Notes under the pieces: model-generated
Database searches by the model: none
What the model saw: only the letters and a program-made list of their open reading frames with translations
What the model was told of the DNA's origin: nothing
Assembly: GCA_034172985.1 (NCBI GenBank)
Contig: JAXFDY010000047.1
Location: 1-11,132 of the forward strand
DNA from: CAG-303 sp034172985
Lineage (GTDB): Bacteria; Bacillota; Clostridia; Lachnospirales; Lachnospiraceae
Reading direction: 5' to 3'
Length of the DNA stretch: 11,132 nucleotides
Shown: positions 6,847 through 11,132 of the stretch, piece by piece
Layout: every line of letters starts with the position of its first letter
Numbering within the stretch: position 1 is the first letter of the stretch
Made by a program: the position numbers and the translations under genes

Positions 6847-8397
6847 CTATCTGTTTTTCTTCTGTAAATCATCTGTTTTCAATTCGAACCAAAAAGTACT
6901 TCCTTCTCCCGGAATACTATTAACTCCGTACTTTGCCTGATGAAGCTCTAATATATTTTTTACAATCGATAGTCCCAATCCGGTGCCCATCACTGCGCGC
7001 TTATGGGTTTTGTCCACTTTATAATAACGATCCCAGACATTCGAGAGCTCATCTTCTGCAATTCCTTCCCCGGTATCTATCACTTCAATCCTGACAATCC
7101 CTCCGTTAACCAATTGGCGCACAATTACTTTCTTATCACTTCCTGTATAATTAATCGCATTATTAACTAAATTATAGATAACCTGATAAATCTTAAACTC
7201 ATCAGCCTCTACAATAACCTGTTCTTCATCATATTGAAATTCTATTTGATATCCGTCCTGTTCTACCAGCTTTGCATAACGTTCCATAACCTTTTTTATT
7301 CCCTGAGTCAGGTTATACGCTTTCATCTCAACACTGCTTACACCAGCCTGAAGCTTTGAAATATCTAATAAATCATTTACCAGATTTGTTAGTCTTTTTG
7401 CTTCATCTATGACTACCTGCACATTCTCCGGTGTATTTTCCCCCGGAAGATCTCTCATCACCTCAGAATAAGCGGTAATCATCGTTAATGGTGTCCTTAA
7501 GTCATGAGAAACATTTGCAATCAGTTCTCTCTGAAGGCGTTCTGATTTTGTCAGTTCTTCCACTGTATAATTCAGAGTTTCAGACATTTCGGCTATTTCC
7601 CGGTAGCCTTCCTCTTCAAATTCGATCTGCAGATTCCCCTGGGATATTTTCTTTGCAGTATTACTGATTTTTATAATTGGTTTTGAAATATGCACAGAAA
7701 TTACAACAGCCATAATCAGTGATAATGCAATCATAATAAAAGAAATATATACGAGCTGGACTCTGATGGCATAAACCGTAGCAGTTACAGGTGTTATCAT
7801 GGAATCAGCAATAATCAGATACTCCTGCCCGCCATTTACAGTCATCAGTTTGGCAATCATCATGGTTTCCGTTCTCGAATCTTCCGGTATGTCAAACATC
7901 TGTCTGACATTTTCCCGTTTTTCCCAATCGGGAGGTAATTCTTTGGTTTCCCCCTCAATACTTTCCATCTTTCCCTGTCTGTCACTATCAAGCAGCCCAT
8001 CCTTACTGGATATCTGCACTTCACCACCATTTTCAACTGCCAGTTCATATAAGCGAATCATCTGACCACTATCTAATTTGCTGATATATTCTGTAGTACC
8101 GCTTCCTGTAGAATAAATTCTCTCCCCATTATCATCAGCTATTATAATCCGTATATCATAATTTCCGGCAATCTCGTCCATTCCGTCCTTATAATCATTT
8201 TCATTGATTATCTCATCTATGTCCGATACGGCCCGTTTTAATTCTCGTTCCTTGATTCCCTTATAAAACTCCTGCAGATACACGGTCTGCATCACCCACA
8301 AAATAATGAGTAATATAAATGTAAAAACTAAAAGATAGCCGAAAATACTCCATTTAATACTAATTTTTCGATTCTTATGCTTCAAATCATTTCCCAT
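6847..8397 (-). CDS. Membrane sensor histidine kinase (HAMP, HisKA, HATPase_c)
   Basis: This is a class I sensor kinase of 516 residues. Order: cytoplasmic basic N-terminus; TM1 about 17-39; extracellular sensor region about 40-212, rich in Asp and Glu; TM2 about 213-235; HAMP about 236-288; HisKA with the phosphoacceptor His298 in NVSHDLRTPLTM; HATPase with N-box NLVNNAINYTG (409-419), G1 box DTGEGI (441-446) and G2 box GTGLGLSIVK (471-480). All boxes are intact. The start has AGGGAAG about seven bases upstream; no convincing promoter was found in front of it. No response regulator is encoded on either side within the window, so it looks like an orphan kinase or one whose partner is elsewhere. 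The VTC gene starts 83 bp after its stop on the same strand with no terminator between them, suggesting one transcript. The ligand is unknown; phosphate or envelope stress would fit the neighbours but is speculation. Confidence 0.93.
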   Translation of the reverse strand: MGNDLKHKNRKISIKWSIFGYLLVFTFILLIILWVMQTVYLQEFYKGIKERELKRAVSDIDEIINENDYKDGMDEIAGNYDIRIIIADDNGERIYSTGSGTTEYISKLDSGQMIRLYELAVENGGEVQISSKDGLLDSDRQGKMESIEGETKELPPDWEKRENVRQMFDIPEDSRTETMMIAKLMTVNGGQEYLIIADSMITPVTATVYAIRVQLVYISFIMIALSLIMAVVISVHISKPIIKISNTAKKISQGNLQIEFEEEGYREIAEMSETLNYTVEELTKSERLQRELIANVSHDLRTPLTMITAYSEVMRDLPGENTPENVQVVIDEAKRLTNLVNDLLDISKLQAGVSSVEMKAYNLTQGIKKVMERYAKLVEQDGYQIEFQYDEEQVIVEADEFKIYQVIYNLVNNAINYTGSDKKVIVRQLVNGGIVRIEVIDTGEGIAEDELSNVWDRYYKVDKTHKRAVMGTGLGLSIVKNILELHQAKYGVNSIPGEGSTFWFELKTDDLQKKNR

Positions 8398-8474
8398 AAA
8401 ACTTCCCTACTTATATTTTTATTCAGATATCCATTTACAATTATGCACTTTACCATACAACAATTGTCCACTAA

Positions 8475-8571
8475 ATTCTAAGAGTTACCCGACAAATGAG
8501 CCTGATGTCGATTTTTTCGTGCTTTGCACTCTCAAAATCGACGCAAACATTCGAAATTGGCTCATTCTAAG
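8475..8571. repeat. Nested palindromic element flanked by 8-bp direct repeats
   Basis: An outer inverted repeat AATGAGCC (8495-8502) pairs with 8559-8566. A middle repeat GTCGATTTT (8507-8515) pairs with 8534-8542. A small inner stem GTGC/GCAC has a three-base loop (8519-8529). The unit is bordered by ATTCTAAG at 8475-8482 and again at 8564-8571, in direct orientation, which could be a target duplication. Neither strand shows a U-tract after the stem, so it does not look like a terminator. There is no ORF in it. It resembles small intergenic palindromic repeats (REP or MITE-like), but copy number is unknown from one window. Confidence 0.6.
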
Positions 8572-8601
8572 TTATTAAAATGATTATAGCACACATTTCT
8601 A

Positions 8602-8700
8602 TCAATTACTATGGAAATTTCCCTCAATATCTTCCTGCATCTTCATATTTTTCCGGCATCCAAACTTCAATATTTTTTCTAATTTTATTAAAAATTTCAT
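8602..8700 (-). CDS. Possible small ORF, 32 residues
   Basis: The ORF begins with ATG at 8698-8700, nine bases after a perfect AGGAGG, and encodes a short peptide: a basic amphipathic N-terminal half (MKFLIKLEKILKFGCRKN) with one Cys, then a more acidic tail ending in FHSN. I do not recognise it. The same DNA has a second overlapping 32-codon frame starting at ATG 8720-8722 (MSIGGFLYEIFNK...), which lacks a ribosome site. It lies after the groESL terminator and before the kinase gene, and no clear promoter was found for it. The ribosome site is the only strong support; chance or a decayed gene is equally possible. Confidence 0.3.
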   Translation of the reverse strand: MKFLIKLEKILKFGCRKNMKMQEDIEGNFHSN

Positions 8701-8744
8701 ACAAAAAGCCTCCTATACTCATACTGCAAACTTTGTGATATTTC

Positions 8745-8787
8745 TCTAACAAAAGGTGAGGAAACAATTTTATTCATCTCCTCACCT
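8745..8787 (-). terminator. Intrinsic terminator of groESL
   Basis: A perfect 9-bp stem (AGGTGAGGA at 8754-8762 with its complement at 8779-8787) has a 16-base loop and begins about 32 bases after the groEL stop. On the minus strand the stem is followed by TTTTGTTAG. Position and U-tract fit termination of the heat-shock operon. Confidence 0.82.
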
Positions 8788-8819
8788 ATATCTGCTTTTC
8801 TATATCTTCATTTCTATAC

Positions 8820-10433
8820 TTAATACATTTCCGGGTCTTGTGGTGCTAACGGTGCAGACTCCTTAATATCTACAACTGCCGCCTCTGTTGTAAGAAGGGT
8901 GGATGCCACACTGACTGCATTTATAAGTGCATTTTTTGTAACCTTAACAGGATCAATGATACCCTCTTTCAGCATATCAACATATATCTCATTCACTGCA
9001 TCAAATCCAATTCCAACTTCGCTTTCTTTTACCTTATTTATAATTACTGCACCTTTCAAGCCTGCATTATCTGCAATTGCATATAATGGTGCCTCTAATG
9101 CCTTTGCAACAATTTCAGCTCCCGTTTTTTCATCGCCCTGTAATCCAGATAAAAGTTCCTCTACCTTTTTCTGTGCATGGATATATGCAGAACCACCACC
9201 ACAAATAATTCCTTCAGATACTGCAGCCTTTGTGGCATTCATTGCATCTTCCATCCGATATTTGGCTTCCTTCATTTCTGTTTCAGTAGCTGCACCAACA
9301 CGGATTACTGCTACGCCGCCACCTAATTTTGCAACACGATCCACCAGTTTTTCTCTGTCGTAATCAGAAGTTGTTTCATCCATCTGTCTCTTGATACTTC
9401 CAATGCGGGCATCTATATCTTCTCTTGTACCTGCACCATTCACAATGGTTGTGTTTTCTTTGGTAATCTTAACAGATTTCGCCTGACCAAGCATTTCCAT
9501 TGTAGTATCTTTTAGCTGGAGTCCAAGGTCTTCAAGAACTACCTGACCACCTGTAAGTGTTGCAATATCCTGAAGCATTTCTTTTCTGCTATCTCCATAA
9601 CCTGGTGCCTTAACAGCAACAACCTTCAATGTTCCTCTTAATCTGTTTACAATCAGTGTGGTAAGAGCTTCACCCTCTACATCATCGGCTATAATCAGCA
9701 GTTCCTTTCTTTCCTTCATTACATTTTCCAAAATAGGAAGTATGTCCTGAATATTGGAAATCTTTTTATCTGTCATAAGAATGTATGGATTTTCCATGTT
9801 GGCTACCATTTTTTCTTTATTATCACACATATAGCCTGAGAGATATCCATTATCAAACTGCATACCCTCAACAACATCAATTTCCGTCTTCATGGTCTTT
9901 GATTCTTCTATTGTAATGACTCCATTTTCTCCAACCTTTTCCATTGCATCTGCAATCATCTGTCCTACTTCATCATTTCCTGCTGAAATAGACGCAACCT
10001 TTGCAATATGTTCTTTTCCCGTTACCGGCTGACTCATATCCTCCAGAGCTGTAATTGCTGTATCAACGGCTTTCTTCATTCCTTTTCTTAAAATGATAGG
10101 ATTTGCTCCGGCAGCAATATTTTTCATTCCCTGATTTACTAATGCCTGTGCAAGAACTGTTGCAGTAGTTGTACCATCACCTGCCATATCATTTGTTTTG
10201 GTAGCTACTTCCTTTACCAACTGTGCTCCCATATTTTCGTAAGGATCTTCCAATTCAATTTCTTTAGCGATTGTAACTCCGTCATTTGTAATAAGTGGTG
10301 CACCATAAGATTTATCCAGAACTACATTTCTACCCTTCGGTCCGATTGTAACTTTTACGGTGTCTGCAAGTTTATTCACACCATTCTCCATTTTTTTTCT
10401 TGCTTCAATGTCAAAACAAATATCTTTAGCCAT
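8820..10433 (-). CDS. groEL: Chaperonin GroEL (Hsp60)
   Basis: This is the 60-kDa chaperonin forming the double-ring folding chamber, working with GroES in the cytoplasm. The 537-residue sequence has the standard equatorial ATP site: TIGPKGRNVVLDK (29-41), TNDGVTIAKEIELEDP (49-64) and GDGTTTATVLAQA (85-97, Asp86). The second ATP segment is also present, with EMKEAKYRMEDAMNATKAAV carrying the Asp equivalent to E. coli Asp398, followed by GGGSAYIHA. The apical domain includes VEGMQFDNGYLSGYMCDN. The protein ends SAPLAPQDPEMY and lacks the Gly-Gly-Met repeat tail common in bacterial GroEL, making it slightly short. The AAGAAGGGAAG purine stretch precedes the ATG, 18 bp after the groES stop, so the two genes form one operon under the CIRCE operator. 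Identification is certain; the missing tail is the only oddity. Confidence 0.99.
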   Translation of the reverse strand: MAKDICFDIEARKKMENGVNKLADTVKVTIGPKGRNVVLDKSYGAPLITNDGVTIAKEIELEDPYENMGAQLVKEVATKTNDMAGDGTTTATVLAQALVNQGMKNIAAGANPIILRKGMKKAVDTAITALEDMSQPVTGKEHIAKVASISAGNDEVGQMIADAMEKVGENGVITIEESKTMKTEIDVVEGMQFDNGYLSGYMCDNKEKMVANMENPYILMTDKKISNIQDILPILENVMKERKELLIIADDVEGEALTTLIVNRLRGTLKVVAVKAPGYGDSRKEMLQDIATLTGGQVVLEDLGLQLKDTTMEMLGQAKSVKITKENTTIVNGAGTREDIDARIGSIKRQMDETTSDYDREKLVDRVAKLGGGVAVIRVGAATETEMKEAKYRMEDAMNATKAAVSEGIICGGGSAYIHAQKKVEELLSGLQGDEKTGAEIVAKALEAPLYAIADNAGLKGAVIINKVKESEVGIGFDAVNEIYVDMLKEGIIDPVKVTKNALINAVSVASTLLTTEAAVVDIKESAPLAPQDPEMY

Positions 10434-10451
10434 AATTTCTTCCCTTCTTTC

Positions 10452-10724
10452 TTATTCAACGATTGCAATGATGTCATCCTGACTTACGATTACATATTCA
10501 TCTTCCTCAAATTTCACATCTGTTCCTGCATATTTTGAATATATAACCTCATCGCCTTCCTTAACCTGCATTTCTACTTTATCTTTTCCCGGACCCACTG
10601 CAATAACTATCGCTTCCTGTGGTTTCTCCTTTGCACTATCTGGCAAAATAATGCCGGATTGTGTCTTTTCCTCTGCTGGTTTGTGCTGCAAAACTACTTT
10701 GTCTCCTAAAGGTCTCAATTTCAT
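10452..10724 (-). CDS. groES: Co-chaperonin GroES (Hsp10)
   Basis: GroES is the heptameric lid of the GroEL chamber. The protein of 90 residues starts MKLRPLGDKVVLQ, has the mobile loop around EEKTQSGIILPDSAKEKPQ (18-36) with the GroEL-binding Ile-Ile-Leu at 25-27, and ends with YSKYAGTDVKFEEDEYVIVSQDDIIAIVE. I chose ATG 10722-10724 because this opening is the conserved GroES N-terminus. The in-frame ATG at 10736 would add four residues (MVIY) and overlaps the AAAGGA ribosome site itself. It is a few residues shorter than B. subtilis GroES (94), from a shorter segment around 45-52. It is the first gene of the operon, with the CIRCE operator ending 24 bases upstream. Confidence 0.98.
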   Translation of the reverse strand: MKLRPLGDKVVLQHKPAEEKTQSGIILPDSAKEKPQEAIVIAVGPGKDKVEMQVKEGDEVIYSKYAGTDVKFEEDEYVIVSQDDIIAIVE

Positions 10725-10748
10725 ATAAATTACCATCCTTTCTTTTTG

Positions 10749-10775
10749 TTAGCACTTTCTTTTTTTGAGTGCTAA
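10749..10775 (-). promoter_or_regulatory. CIRCE operator (HrcA binding site)
   Basis: Read on the plus strand, arm TTAGCACTT (10749-10757) is separated by nine bases from arm GAGTGCTAA (10767-10775). The consensus is TTAGCACTC-N9-GAGTGCTAA, so only one base differs, the last of the first arm, and the 9-9-9 spacing is exact. HrcA bound here would repress groESL, with release on heat shock. hrcA itself is not in the window. Confidence 0.95.
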
Positions 10776-10777
10776 TA

Positions 10778-10842
10778 CAGTTTGAAAAATAAATGCTTTC
10801 TACTATATATGAAAGCATTTTTATTAGTTTATTTTTAAACTG
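10778..10842 (-). promoter_or_regulatory. Long hairpin in the groESL leader
   Basis: The inner stem is a perfect 10-bp repeat, AAATGCTTTC (10791-10800) with its complement at 10811-10820 and a 10-base loop. An outer stem pairs 10778-10790 with 10831-10842 through about 12 bp with one bulge, leaving a 10-base one-sided internal loop. On the minus strand the inner stem is followed by ATTTTTC, so it resembles a weak terminator or attenuator. It lies between the predicted transcription start and CIRCE. It may act as an mRNA stabiliser, an attenuator, or a bidirectional terminator; the sequence does not decide. Confidence 0.6.
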
Positions 10843-10856
10843 TTTGTTTATAAACT

Positions 10857-10884
10857 ATTATATATCACATTTTCTATCTGTCAA
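10857..10884 (-). promoter_or_regulatory. Sigma-A promoter of groESL
   Basis: On the minus strand, TTGACA (complement 10879-10884), a 16-base spacer and TATAAT (complement 10857-10862) are both perfect consensus boxes. A start near 10850 would give a leader of about 125 bases containing the hairpin and the CIRCE operator before groES. No better promoter was seen closer to CIRCE. Confidence 0.78.
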
Positions 10885-10992
10885 CCACTTTATTTATTCT
10901 TTATAAGATTAGGGTGCCAAAACATGCTGATACAGTCTTGCTGTGCATACTGCGTTATATTTATGCATGGCAGTGACTTATGGGAGAAGCCT

Positions 10993-11132
10993 AGATGTTC
11001 TTAGAACTCTATATACATATCAGCAAATTTCGGAATGGATTCCGAAATAGATGCAATGAAGCCATGGATGGCGACTTTGCATCGGTTGCGTCTGTTTAAA
11101 ATAAAAATATACTCAGAGTTCTTAGAACATCT
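10993..11132. repeat. Nested inverted-repeat element at the right edge
   Basis: Outer arms of 18 bp (10993-11010 and 11115-11132) match as inverted repeats except at the central base. Each arm is itself a small palindrome, GTTCTTAGAAC. Between them lie two further hairpins: a 10-bp repeat ATTTCGGAAT (11027-11036 with 11039-11048), and GATGCAA (11050-11056 with 11077-11083) enclosing GCCAT-GG-ATGGC (11061-11072). No convincing ORF is present. Just left of it, 10885-10992 contains only an imperfect hairpin (10941-10949 with 10962-10973) and no gene that I can see. The right arm ends on the last base, so the element may extend further. It may be a MITE-like repeat or a structured RNA. Confidence 0.6.

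Noticed and set aside
8398..8470. Promoter for the histidine kinase gene
   Set aside because: TGGACA and CATAAT occur but with a 19-base spacer, and other pairs are equally weak, so I did not call one.
8899..9363. Plus-strand open frame of 154 codons
   Set aside because: Antisense to groEL; the composition (Ser/Thr/Phe/Pro runs) is the typical mirror of a conserved GroEL coding frame, and no start signal is visible.
10636..10818. Minus-strand open frame of 60 codons
   Set aside because: It runs through the CIRCE operator and into groES in another frame, so coding is very unlikely.
1..11132. CRISPR array, tRNA, rRNA, integrase or transposase genes
   Set aside because: No regularly spaced repeats, no recognisable tRNA or rRNA sequence and no recombinase or transposase motifs were seen on either strand; gene content is mainly housekeeping.

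Overview
The window is AT-rich DNA from a low-GC Gram-positive anaerobe, most likely a Lachnospiraceae-type Clostridium relative. The evidence is a groESL operon under a HrcA/CIRCE operator, strong AGGAGG-type ribosome sites, a VTC-domain plus DUF4956 pair typical of that group, and a Gram-positive-style TopB with a TDSGREGE Toprim motif. The assignment rests on protein and regulatory style only; no database search was possible. Every gene I accept lies on the minus strand, so the biological reading order runs from the right edge to the left edge.

Right edge (about 10.9-11.1 kb): non-coding DNA with a nested palindromic element whose outer arm ends at the last base of the window. Next comes the groES-groEL operon: a consensus promoter, a leader with a long hairpin, a CIRCE operator with one mismatch, groES, groEL and an intrinsic terminator at 8745-8787. 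A gap of about 420 bp follows. It holds that terminator, a possible 32-residue small ORF with a very good ribosome site, and a compact palindromic element flanked by 8-bp direct repeats.

Middle (5.3-8.4 kb): a probable three-gene unit made of a membrane sensor histidine kinase without a visible response regulator, a VTC-domain (polyphosphate-polymerase-like) protein, and a DUF4956 membrane protein. The last two genes overlap by 64 bases. This is the least understood and most interesting set here.

Left (1-5.2 kb): galM has its own promoter and a strong terminator. Its protein has Gly at the position of the family's catalytic Glu. Then comes a tight run of yfbR (5'-deoxynucleotidase), topB (topoisomerase III) and glmS (glucosamine-6-phosphate synthase, cut off by the left edge). 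The 22-bp topB-glmS gap leaves no room for a glmS ribozyme. The yfbR run starts directly after the galM terminator with no obvious promoter.

Most of the window is ordinary housekeeping DNA. The points worth a second look are the kinase-VTC-DUF4956 unit, the galM active-site substitution, the two palindromic intergenic elements, the groESL leader hairpin, and the terminator-proximal start of the yfbR-topB-glmS run.
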